Assembly (NCBI GenBank): GCA_032629725.1
Contig: JAFEVB010000012.1
Coordinates: 682,001 to 746,000, forward strand
Direction: 5' to 3'
DNA: 64,000 nucleotides
Source: Gremmenia infestans
Taxonomy: Eukaryota; Ascomycota; Leotiomycetes; Helotiales; Hamatocanthoscyphaceae
Part shown: positions 24,623-34,946 of the stretch, piece by piece
How positions within the stretch are numbered: the first letter of the stretch is position 1
Layout: the number at the start of each line of letters is the position of its first letter
The notes under the pieces: model-generated
Databases searched by the model: none
Told to the model about the DNA's origin: nothing
Seen by the model: only the letters and a program-made list of their open reading frames with translations
Translations under genes and position numbers: made by a program

Positions 24623-24985
24623 ATGGCACTCTTAGCCTCGCTCGCCGTTGGCTTCGTAGCCTTTATCCACGTCTACATTCTTGTCCTCGAAATGTTTCTC
24701 TGGGCCTCCCCTCGCGGCCTCAAAGCCTTTGGCCTTTCAAAAGATCTAGCCATCAAAACTAAAGCTCTCGCCGCGAACCAAGGCCTCTACAATGGCTTCC
24801 TGTCCGTCGGACTCGTGTGGGGCTTACAGCATCCGGTTCCAGAATTTGGGAAACAGATCCAATTATTCTTCTTGGCATTTGTTGCAACCGCGGGGATATT
24901 TGGAGCTGCTACGGCGAAGGCTAAAATTCTTTTCGTGCAGACTGTTCCGGCTGCTCTCGCGATTGGAGCTGTCTTGTTTGCATAG
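24623..24985 (+). CDS. DUF1304-type small membrane protein
   Basis: A single exon of 120 residues from the ATG at 24623. The frame is open further 5' to 24524, but the added 33 residues are basic and unlike the family, whose members are about 120 residues long. Four hydrophobic segments are visible. Between the first two is the family-typical stretch with FIHVYILVLEMFLW followed by a basic loop and ANQGLYNGFL, which identifies DUF1304 membrane proteins. These occur in bacteria and fungi and have no established function. No intron is needed. Confidence 0.85.
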   Translation: MALLASLAVGFVAFIHVYILVLEMFLWASPRGLKAFGLSKDLAIKTKALAANQGLYNGFLSVGLVWGLQHPVPEFGKQIQLFFLAFVATAGIFGAATAKAKILFVQTVPAALAIGAVLFA

Positions 24986-25595
24986 TTATTGGTGATAGGT
25001 TGGGAGATCAATGAAAGGTGTGATTTTGGTCCATGGGTTATGGTATGTGACACTTGCGAGGAGATTTGCATACGATTGCCAATGATAGAGACAGGGGATT
25101 TCATGTCCTAGGAAAAGAGATGTTTGATAGCAGCAAATTCTGGTCACGTGGATAAAGTGAAGAAGAGAACTTCATCTGTATTTAGCTCTGAGAGGTATAG
25201 AGCGGATCTCGTAAGGGCAGAATATATCATATTCCAAGTACTCATCGAGCTTTTGAAGGGAAATAAGGGTACTGAAGTTCACGGATTCGTCTCATATGTC
25301 TCATTCTGTCCTTGTGATGGCCCACAGCCAAACGCCAGATTGGACAAACAGGAAAAGCATGAATTCTCGAACCGGAATGTATACGTTTTCGGGTAAGTAA
25401 CATCCATCTTCAATTTTCCGAATAGTCTATTCTGTTGATTCTTCATTGCTAAACAGTCTTCATCCTAAGTCATCCAGCTAGCTAACTTAACCAATATAGA
25501 AAATCTCTCTGACTCAAATTTCGTGCTGAATTTCAACTTTCAGATCCTAGCGACAGCATCGACGCGTACAAATCAACTAGGCGCGCCTTCCACGC
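24986..25595. other. Intergenic stretch, nothing seen
   Basis: Convergent 3' flanks. A 90-codon frame at 25124-25396 has no recognisable feature. Confidence 0.5.
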
Positions 25596-26390
25596 CTAAG
25601 AATCAACAATATCAGCGTTAAGCACAACACCAGATGAAGTCCCGTACACCCTATTCTGAAACACCTCTGCACAATGTCTAATATGCCCCTCATTGTCAAA
25701 CCTCGCTTCCACAATTATACCAGTTGTCTTGGCACGGAACTGCTTGATCCAATACATATAGCAGTGTACCACATGCCATTCCCAACTCACGTGGAAACGT
25801 GCAGCAGGATCATCAGCCAAGGCCATAACTTCGGGCATACTTAGCACTTGCGTGTGGTTTCGATCGGCGTAGTATATCCAAGTGCCATTTGGACCGCCTC
25901 CGAGGGTCTCGAACTCAGCTGTGAGCTCGGCATCTTGACAGTAAGGCTGCACCCAAGCGGGAGATAAAGAGTCGTATACGCAGCCAAGTTCGATTGCTTC
26001 GGCGGTAGAGCTACCACAGGCACACGAGTGGCGTGGCTTATGAGAAATCGATTCGGGTTTCAAGTCTTGAGGATTCGGGTGCTGGTGGTGAGAGTGATCA
26101 GGTTCGTGGTGCACGGTATTAGGGTGCTTTTGAATGATTTGGGTAATGATATTAAATAACCCCCAGAAAGCAAGTGCGCAAATCACAATGTTCCTCGCTC
26201 TCCTAAGATGCCGCCTGCTCTTTCCGTTTCTCTCGGCTTGTTCAAACTGTCCAAAAGATTGCTCGTTGTCGTCAGTATTTTCCGTAGGAAATAGCTTTTC
26301 GACCGAATCACTATCGTAATTGCTGTCAGAAATTAATATCAGGTATGCTCACAAGCCATGGTCTAGTTACCTTATATAAATACTCTCCAT
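25596..26390 (-). CDS. Single-pass membrane protein with two HXXHC motifs (copy 1)
   Basis: Two minus-strand exons, 26390-26371 (only 20 bases) and 26322-25596, give 248 residues. The 48-base intron has a GTAACT donor and a CTGACAG end. The layout is an acidic/basic cytosolic N-terminus of about 52 residues, one membrane segment at about 53-70, a His-rich linker and a lumenal domain with CACGSSTAEAIELGC. Two motifs follow, HVVHC (190-194) and HIRHC (220-224), exactly 30 residues apart. A tiny first exon, one membrane segment and paired HXXHC motifs resemble UstYa/DUF3328-class proteins, some of which oxidise ribosomal peptides. The extra N-terminal Cys block suggests a separate branch, so this is tentative. 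A paralogue lies at 30247-31132, and a repeat precursor lies between the two. Confidence 0.8.
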
Positions 26391-28058
26391 ACTCGTATCT
26401 TGTCTCCGAATGTTTGAAGGCTTTTAGGAGCAAACCTTTCAAGATTGGACAACGAATAGTTACTTTGGAGTATCAGACATTTGTATTATCGATAAAAAGT
26501 TCAGTCTGGAGGTGGGGCACAGGTTCAAGAGGACGTTTGAAGTGCGGGACCTCCACTTACCCCCCTTCAGGAGCCCGACCGCGGAGTTCTTCTCATCTGT
26601 TCGAAAGCACCATGGTACGCAATGATCACGACAACGAGCTATGCAGCCTTCTCCATACCGTATCTGTCGTGCACCGGAGACTTTACCTATCCTATGAAGG
26701 GGACGTTGGATGTGCCATCTTGCAGACTTGCACCCTAGTAGTCGTTGGGAGCTGGCTCGACGAAGCTATCCGCTTGACTAAGGGAGTCAGTCCAGTGTAT
26801 GTAAATTAGCGAGGTATCGCATTTCGTGGCCAGGATTTGGAGTGGTACAAGAGAGACTCGGTCCGAGAGGAAAATACGTTCATGTGAGTTAAAACCCGGC
26901 CAATCATCTCAAATTGAAGAGTAAATGTGACATGGAGTGCTACAATTCTTCACCGCGAAGATGCACCTTCGGTTACAAATACTACTAATAAACAGTCAGT
27001 AGGTTCTGAGAGACTATTCAACGTCGATTTCACAGCATCCGGCATAATCGTAAGTCCGATACCCCGCATACAAATAAGACACAGCAGCCAAGATCTAGAG
27101 ATGTAGCACCACGTTAAGCATCATCTGCCATGCCATGTAACATTTGTTAGTTAGTGTAGGCTCGATTGAGTTTATGGGGCTAAAAAGTATCATACTCGCC
27201 GCTGTTCAACGCTCAATAGCTTCTCGTCACCCGAACACGTACAGAAAAGCGGTATAGCCCAATGCTCACATTGAGACGTTTGGATGCTCTGAAGCCGCGA
27301 TAGAAGCAATCCTTGCATCTTTCAGGATATTTAAAAGGAGACCATGCAGAATCATGCCGCCCTAAGGTATCGGTACAGCCCACCCATAGCCGGGCTTACG
27401 AGTTTTATGGATCGGCTCGACTGGACAGGGGTGCTGAAAGAGGCAATTCAAGACGACATGCAATCACGAAGTCATTAGTGAGCTATATTTCAACCCATTC
27501 GATGCAACAAAGGTATACAGCTTGATTTCTGAGTGAAGCCATGATCCACAGGCCTGACAGTAAATTCAATTTCGCCATTCCGTCGGTTCTATCCTACAGG
27601 ATACTTGCAAGCAGAGGACGAACAACGACCGGAAGACACAGTAGCCATGTGGGGGAAGGATTGAACCCATCATCGCTCATTTGGAGCGAACGAGATTCCA
27701 CAAGACGACAACGACATACTACAGCAGATCAAAGCTCGGTCCAAGGGCACTACTATTCACATATGTATGACAAAATAGTTTGGAAGGTCTTGTTGCTGAT
27801 GTGTTGAAGCATTGCGCTTTTGATGTTGAAACTACCAAGCTACCATCATGTGCCAGTCACCTTTCAGATCAATCATACCATCATAGAACCAAGGAAAGAC
27901 TGTCCATCCATCGTACCAGCACATCCAAGAGATGATACAAAAAGCTGTCCCCTTCATTCATCTGACCCCGGAGGTGACGCAGCACTACAAGTCCTTCTGA
28001 AGCTAGGTCCTATCCCTCAAGCAAGAATCAATGACGGGATCATCTCTTTGACATTAAT
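26391..28058. other. Intergenic stretch, nothing supported
   Basis: Promoter side of HXXHC copy 1 and 3' side of the repeat-precursor gene. Short frames at 26345-26809 and 27313-27807 have no signal peptide, domain or splice support. Confidence 0.5.
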
Positions 28059-28889
28059 TCACTCGCTTTTGGGTGAAACGTGCCCAGCATTGGGAGCCGC
28101 TTCGTGTCGTCGCTCGCTTTTGGGTGGTACATGCCTAGCATTGGGAGCAGCTTCGTGTCGGCGCTCGGCTGTAGTAATTAAAGAAGGCACGAAGTTAGTT
28201 TCTTCTCCCTTCTCCAAATGCTCTCTGGGAGAGACAAGATGTTTTGAGAGGGTGTAGAGAGACTCGAAGAGGAATTTTATATCTTACCCGCGGGCTTTGC
28301 ATTTGAGGCAGCTCCAGTGTCGACGCGGTCGGCATTAGTAGCCGCTTTATTTCGTCGCTCGGCTGTAGTAAGAGATGGAGTTAGTACACTGCGGAAAAAG
28401 TTAACGTGTTCAACATTTCTTACCCCCTGGCTTGGCATTGGTAGCTGCCTCTTTGTCACGTCGCTCACTTGCTGGCTACTCAAGGGGTTGGATTAGTAAG
28501 GACTTTCCCGAATTTCTCGAGAAGAGAGTCGGAAAAATTTTCATGCATTTCAAGAGCCCGGATTCATAGGTCAAATATAACGTACGTTCTCGTTGACCGG
28601 CACAGCGTTCTACAGGCATTTAGTGTCATTCACTCTGGGCATAACTGGGCCGACAGGATGGAATTGGGAAGCCACAACCGCTATGCGGTCAAAAACGCAG
28701 AACAAAGAAAGGATTGCATACCACAGCAGGGCCTTCAGCAAATGGCTTAGCGTTCAATGCTCCACTCTTACTACGCTTGTCATCCGCGTATGAGCGAGCG
28801 GCGACAGCATTGTTTGGGACGGGTGCTGGAGCCGAGTTGGCGATGCCGAAGAGGATAGCGGCCAAGGCGATGTTGGTGTTAAAACGCAT
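28059..28889 (-). CDS. Secreted precursor with Arg-Arg-bounded repeats (KEP/RiPP-like)
   Basis: Minus-strand exons 28889-28722, 28609-28586, 28475-28424, 28362-28288 and 28168-28059 give 142 residues with all phases matching. Residues 1-20 are a signal peptide (ending ANSA). Then come DDKR (Lys38-Arg39) and a Pro/Ala-rich leader. The rest consists of repeats that end in ERR (69-70, 84-85, 109-110, 126-127) and begin with variants of EAAxNA. The last two units are HEAAPNARHVPPKSERR and HEAAPNAGHVSPKSE. Dibasic sites after a signal peptide are typical of Kex2-processed repeat proteins, the class that includes dikaritin RiPP precursors. The repeats lack Tyr and Trp, unlike cores cyclised by UstYa enzymes. 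The 24-base exon 2 is the least certain and can be left out without losing frame. Confidence 0.7.
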
Positions 28890-29248
28890 TTTGGTGTAGA
28901 GTAAAGTAGATGGAGGATTTGGTTAGATTGGATTGAGAAGTTTTGATATTTGATATCTTTGACTTTGATACTTGATGGATGATGGTGGTGAGAAACTCGG
29001 AATATAAGTATTTTCAACAGCTGTTATATAGTCTTCATTTAGTTGAAGTGAAGTGACTGCTTCTCAGGCGTGTGTTCGGCTTTTGGGGTGAGTTCTGAGG
29101 CTTGCGTGATCAATCTGTTCTTTGATTTTCTCCATCACGAACGTTGATATATTCCGAAGCACTGCATGATGCATTTATTGGCCAAGTCTGGCCATTCCGT
29201 TTTATCATCTCAGAGTTCAACGGTGAAGGCATCTTTGACATATCGTAT
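28890..29248. other. 5' flank of the repeat precursor
   Basis: Promoter region of the minus-strand precursor gene. No separate feature is seen. Confidence 0.5.
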
Positions 29249-29704
29249 TTAGCTTCCCCATATCCTGCCTTTGATCCCGGGGTCTCTCAAGCTGAACTTT
29301 TGGAGCTTTCCGATAGATTGTGGGGGCGAATCGATCATAAATGATCGTAGAACGCCGATTACGAGCGCGGAGCGCAAATCCCAGTATTTGGATTGTTCTG
29401 AGAAACCAAAGGTATGTGACAAGGCCGTCTTACCCATCACAGGCACCTTAGGGATCAATGCCTTGAGCAGCGCAACCTGTTTGGGATCCATAATGGGCGA
29501 GGCATTCTCCGTAGAGACATGGCAAACATCATGCAGCTACTCGCCAATTACCATGCTGTGGTTCACAGCACTATCAAGACTCGACTACGTGGTAACGACA
29601 GAAATACGCTTTAAGGCTCGCTATACCATTTTGCGTAGCTTCTCAATTACCTCGAAACGCACCACTCGATTGAAGAAGCGCACATCTTCCCCGTGACTTC
29701 CCAT
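29249..29704 (-). pseudogene. Relic of an alpha/beta-hydrolase (esterase) N-terminus
   Basis: On the minus strand, one frame from ATG 29704 to 29249 reads protein-like but contains TAG stops near 29624, 29585 and 29546. The best part (29491-29249) includes SKYWDLRSAL...VLRSFM and LRDPGIKGRIW, a pattern I recognise from N-termini of fungal alpha/beta-hydrolase-fold esterases. The catalytic region (nucleophile Gly-X-Ser-X-Gly) is absent downstream. The gene is therefore truncated and interrupted. It could be the residue of a third member of the surrounding cluster. The assignment is from memory of the motif and not from a search. Confidence 0.45.
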
Positions 29705-30246
29705 TTGAGAATCTCAAGGGTTATCTTTCTTTCTTAACTTTGAAGAGGTGATGATTCAACATGTTTTATGCATTGAAACGCATGTAGATTTCGCAGAGCA
29801 CTAGGAGAATAAGCACTAAAGGTTAGGCATCACAAGGAGAGGGAAAGGTGATCAATAATGCGTTGTTGCTGCATTACTGCAACATGCGTGAGTATGTTCT
29901 GTCCTATCTTAAAAGATTGTAGAAAATTTTCATAGGAATGTTACATCTCACCATCGTTGTTATATCGCATGACAAGTTCATCTGTAATATGCAAGCTTTC
30001 GGACTGAATGATGAGAGTCACCGCCGTTTATGTTCGTGGCCTACGGGCTAGGATGGTCTGTGGGTAGTATGGGCGTTGGGCGTTCGGTGATATAGGACTT
30101 ATGAATGTTAGCGGTACCAAGATCCTCACACTCTCAACCCCCAAGTTCCTGCTTCTCTAATCTATTCAACGTCCATGAAGTGGCTTCAAGACTTCCTCCA
30201 AACACATCACAAGGCCAAGAAACTTTTTGCAATTTCAAAAATATCA
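29705..30246. other. Promoter side of HXXHC copy 2
   Basis: No coding frame with support. Confidence 0.45.
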
Positions 30247-31132
30247 ATGGCAATGAATGGGTGAATCTATATTATGAGAGTTCAGGCTAGAGACTAACAA
30301 ATAAGCAACAGTATTAAATGGTTCAACCGGACCGCAGCTCCAAAACGTGAAGAAGTCCACGAAAGCGACAAAGCCACCTACAGTCTTCTCCGAGAATCGA
30401 GCGACGGTAGCCAAAGTTCAGACAACGAACTTGGCATAGTATCTATTCCAAAGACGAAACGCAACATCCACCACTACTTGCTCCTTATTTGCAAAGCTGT
30501 ACTTATCGTCTTTGCATTCTTGGGCATCTACTCTGTTGCAAGATCTACTCTGCTCAAGTCTCACGCCCACAAGCCCGTCTCATGTTCTTGTGGAGGAACT
30601 ACAGTGGCAGAAGCGCTATCCAGAGGCTGCGTCTTCACTCCGTTAGCACTTGGATGGCTGCCTCCACAATGTCTCGATATGGAGCTCTCGGATGAGTTCG
30701 ACAAACAGGGCCCTCTTCCCGGAGGAGAGTGGCCGTATTGGGGGGATATTAATGGCACAACGCGTATCACTAGGGAGGAGATAGGCTTACTGGCGGATGT
30801 TGGGGGGCTTTTTTACACTACTCAGGAGTGGCATATTATGCATTGCATGTAGGTTCCTTCTTCAGATTAGCATATCATCCTCAGTGAGCGTGAAAGTTCA
30901 GTTCTTTGTCTCAGAAACACTCCCCTAGATGTCCTCATTGTAGCATGCTGACTCCAGAATCAGGTACACGTGGCGTAAACATTATCGTTCCCAGTTCACT
31001 GGGGTTACTGTCGAGAATAGGTCCAACGGAATAGACCATATCCATCACTGTGATGGGATTATGCTGGATCGAACGCCGTTGGAAGAGATCTGGACTATTG
31101 CTGGGGTGGAACTCAATGCTGACTTGGGTTAA
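30247..31132 (+). CDS. Single-pass membrane protein with two HXXHC motifs (copy 2)
   Basis: Three exons, 30247-30260 (14 bases), 30312-30848 and 30964-31132, give 239 residues. Intron 1 has an ACTAAC branch site and CAG acceptor. The architecture repeats copy 1: a short cytosolic N-terminus, a membrane segment at about 61-79, a SCSCGGTTVAEALSRGC block, and HIMHC (179-183) and HIHHC (209-213) with the same 30-residue spacing. Intron 2 splits the first motif's flank and is absent from copy 1. Both copies start with a very short first exon ending in phase 2, which supports common origin. UstYa-like oxidase activity is possible from the motif pair but is not established for this branch. A later ATG at 30253 in the same exon is an alternative start. 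Confidence 0.78.
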
Positions 31133-32916
31133 GCAAGGTCCGTTCAGGGTACCAGTATTGAGTTTTATTGCAGGAGAATGGATGATAGAAGATAGAGGAT
31201 GTGAAGTCTAGGCTTGGTGGGCGGTGCGGTGATATCAAAAGGTGTTTTGATGTCTCATCCCAAAGGTCTTCCACATCATACAAGCATTCCATTTCGCAGA
31301 TGAACAGTGTGGATTAATGATGGCAGCAGTGAATGTTTATTGATCCGTGGAGCTGTCGCAGTTACTGTAGCCAGTAGCAAAATTTAATGACCATATATAT
31401 GACTTACACCACAAATAAGCAAAGCAACATATTTGTAACAAGAACACGGCTGGCGTAAGATCACTTTTGGAAGTTTTTGACTAAGAAATGTGTTCCATGT
31501 GTGACGGTTGTTGGTTCATACAGAAGCACTTCTCCAGGCTGTGTGACTAAATAGATCATGATTCTGATGATTTCTGTATACTCTGGCTTCGCACTAATGA
31601 TGGATATCTTGTTTTTGATGACGTTCATCCGTTATTCGCCCCCTTGACCTCGGTACCGCACCATCGCTTAAGCCCCTGAATGTGGCAGGCACTACCTAGG
31701 CCAGGCGCTACCTAACACCTAGTCAGTTGTTCCTTCTTCGCAGGGCAGGTTTCTGGAAGAAATATCCGAAACATCAAACAACCCATTCCTCTCACCTCTC
31801 AAGCGCAGGAAGCAGTTTTAAAGGAGTCTCGAGTATTTCCTTCAAGAATCATAGAATTGATATGCTCAAAAGCCTACCCTATCTCTACGTGTATGAAAAA
31901 ACTGTCCTAACAGACAAGCGAGTCTTGGTGCATTATTCGGCCACTTTTTTCATACACGTAGAGCCTATTCCACAAATGGAGGGATTCTGTCTTAGCGAAG
32001 CCTTCCTTTGCACGTGCGTGCGTGAACACGCAAAGCAATGTTTTATACAAGTTGTCCAATTAAAACTGTCTCGATGCGAGCCCCCACTGTTGACGCAACA
32101 AAACCTCCGAGCCTAGAACGCAGCTCGGTTAGGAGCCGATCGATAGGAGACTCGGTTGCATCGCCGCATCTTTGATAGAAAGAAAGGAAAGAAAGCCTGA
32201 CTACGACGTTTAAACTCTGCTGATTCTTTCCTTTAAGGAGGCTGAATAGTAGTTTCCGTAGATTTGCTCGGCTTCGGATCGGGATGATCTTCTGGAGTAC
32301 AGTTTTGTGATGAAAAGAGCCTCAAGTTGAAACAACTCGGAATGTATTCAGATTCCAAGAAGCCGATATTGGATCACCAAAGGTACAGTACGAAGGTACA
32401 CAAAGTTATAATTAGGTAAGCTTCTACGGCCCGGAATTGCAAAAGTTGGGACGGGATGAAAATGAGCAGGGTCCTAAAACAGCCTAGCCTCGGATGAAAC
32501 AGAGGCCGATTCTTCGCCTCGTCAAATCACATCGTCATACTCCTCGAGTCGTCCCGCTGCGGGTCAGTCGTATTACGATACGGATACAAGTGCAAGTGGT
32601 AAGAAGATATGCGGCAGGCATGCTGCAGAACAAAATCAATTGAACAAAATACCCATGATGCCCACACCGTATGTAAGTCGTTTACTGTACCTGCCTGCTG
32701 TTGATTTTATTCTCATAACCGCCACCTTGCCTCTTTCCTTACAAAGGAGAAGTAAAATCATCTACCTCGTTCTTTAGTTACTGTCGGAAGTCCAAACACC
32801 AAAAAGATCTATCTCTCTGAGAGCAAAAAGGACCCCTGCAGTCCTCCTACTGTAACACCTGTTTATATCCTCTGTTTCATTCCAAAGACTGCGACAGTCT
32901 ATAACCAACCGCAAAA
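31133..32916. other. Gene-free stretch with a hairpin
   Basis: No convincing coding frame. The 81-base inverted repeat at 31883-31963 is listed separately. Confidence 0.5.
31883..31963. mobile_element. MITE-like element with 19-base perfect inverted repeats
   Basis: Left arm 31883-31901 (CTCTACGTGTATGAAAAAA) and right arm 31945-31963 are perfect reverse complements around a 43-base loop. Within the arms, TA next to CGTGTATGAAAAAA looks like the TA target and terminal repeat of a Tc1/mariner-pogo element. No transposase is present, so this would be a very short non-autonomous remnant. A transcription terminator or hairpin RNA are other explanations. Confidence 0.5.
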
Positions 32917-34025
32917 ATGGCATCCCTGATCCACGAGTTGGTTGCGCGAAGAACCAAAGACCAATTCGCAGCCTGCACCCTCGACACATGCCCGATCAGT
33001 AGTTCCTACTACTTCTACCGCGTCTCGCTCGCCGCCAACGCGACCTTCCTGGCGCTCTTCGCCGTCTCCTTTATCGGTTTCGTCGTCACGTTTGCGCTCA
33101 CCAGGCGCGCATTGGCCTTCACAGTCGCCATGTTGATTGGGGTGATATTGGAAGTCATAGGCTACGTGGGACGCATAGAAAGCAACAAGAACCAGTGGCA
33201 GGAAAATGGATTCCTGATGCAGATCGTGTGCTTGACTATCGCGCCTGCGTTCTTGGCAGGTGGCATATACTTGTGCTTGAGGAGAATCGTCTATGCGTTT
33301 GGGCCTGAGAACTCGAGGATTAGCCCGGAAGCATACACCCGGATCGTAAGCGCATTTACTTTTACTCTTGCCCCCCTCACTCTTTAGACGAGAAATGAGA
33401 ATTAATGGCTAATATGTAACCATAGTTTATTCCATGCGATCTCGTTTCCCTGCTACTGCAAGCTGCTGGTGGCGGTCTCGCCTCCGCCGAATCGCACTCA
33501 AACGAATCTCCTGACACGGGCGATAATATAATGGTAGCTGGCCTTGCCTTCCAAGTCTTGACCCTCCTTATATTCATGGTCCTCTGTGTCGACTTCGCCA
33601 TCCGCACTCGGCGCCGCTACAAGTCCATGGGAGAAGATGCCTTTGACCAAAACCCTCTCTACGTGTCATTGAGAGGCAGCTGGCGATTCAAAGGATTCAT
33701 TGCTGCGCTCACCCTCGCTACCATTTGTATATTCTGGCGAAGTGTGTACAGAGTCGCGGAATTGGGTGAAGGGTGGACGGGCAATTTGATCCGACACCAG
33801 TGGTTATTCGTTGGATTTGAGGGCGTGATGGTTATTGTGGCCTGCTTTGCGTTGAACGTATTCAACCCTGCGTTTTCTTTCAAGGAGGCGATGAATGGGC
33901 TTGGCGGGCTCGGAAGTAAGAAGAGAATTGCGAAACAGAAGAACCAGGAGAACCAGGAGAAGGCCGTTAGTGGGAGTAATAGCGATGTTGAAGCGGTACC
34001 GCAGGCTGAGACGGTTGGTATTTAG
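32917..34025 (+). CDS. RTA1-family seven-pass membrane protein
   Basis: Two exons, 32917-33345 and 33426-34025, join in phase 0 to give 342 residues. Seven hydrophobic segments are visible. Family signatures include GYVGRIES after TM3, LTIAPAFLAGGIYLCLRRIV in TM4, FIPCDLVSLLLQAAGGGLAS at the start of exon 2, and WRSVYRVAELGEGWTG before the last segments. This identifies the RTA1 lipid-translocating exporter family, whose yeast members are linked to resistance to 7-aminocholesterol and to sphingoid-base handling at the plasma membrane. The basic, Asn/Gln-rich tail is cytosolic. The gene appears intact. Confidence 0.92.
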
Positions 34026-34946
34026 ATATTTGGTTTTTGGGAGGAGTTTTTGGATACGAGATTAAAGAACTACCAAAGTACAGCTAGGTAGATATATGAA
34101 TAATACACCATTGAATTAATGCGACTGTTCGAGCGAGCACAAATACTGTCTTATTCACATCTATTCTCCTTGTTTCTCTTCATATATTTCGTATATACCA
34201 TTAAAACATAATCATCTAGATGCAGGGCGGTAGTTGGGCAGGGGAGGCGCATCGACTTGATACCAAAAAACGATTGCTCCTCCTCAGTAATCATCATATC
34301 CTTTGTTACAGTACGCCGAATCAAACATCCTTCACAAAATACTCTGCTTGGAATACCTACAAACCCTACCTCCTACTTTGTTCAAGCGCTCGCTCCTTCT
34401 GCAGAAATCACATGCTTGCGTGCGCTCTTCTTCACAAACCAGCTTGCTCTTATTTGTTTGAAACGCTTCTTTCATTTTAATTTGATTTTGATGTGTGTCT
34501 ATTTCACAAACCAGATTGCTTGAAAGGAATGATTTCCTTTGAGTCTTGAGTTAGTCACAATGATACCGCCGTAACAATCCACTTATTTATTGGTAGGATT
34601 GAAACAAAGCATGGAAGATGCTACTTCTCTCAAGCCAGTGCGAGACGAGACGAGACGTCAAGGTAAAGCTAGCAATCGTGACCTGCTTGTGTATAACTTC
34701 ATTCATATTGTAGCAATATGCAAACATGTCTACGAGTTTCTAGAAAGAGAAAGGCAAATACACAGCTTGGCCATGATTTCCTATATTAGAGTTGTCGTAG
34801 ATGTGCACCTCCCCCAATCTCATCATTCTTCAGTAGAATCTGCCAATCAAAAATCTCCTGCATTCGTTGACCTGGCTCTTTTGAACCTGAACATTCATCG
34901 ATCGATACGTTCATCCTTTTCACACCCCCTCGAGACATTGTCGAAG
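34026..34946. other. Intergenic stretch, nothing supported
   Basis: A frame open from 34590 runs into the fragment starting at 34947 but its upstream part has no recognisable features. Confidence 0.45.

Noticed and set aside
27820..28257. 145-codon plus-strand frame with internal repeats
   Set aside because: It is the antisense of the repeat exons of the minus-strand precursor, which has a signal peptide and consistent splicing.
34220..34523. Two overlapping frames after the RTA1 gene
   Set aside because: No coding features. Likely 3' flank with short repeats of CACAAACCAG.
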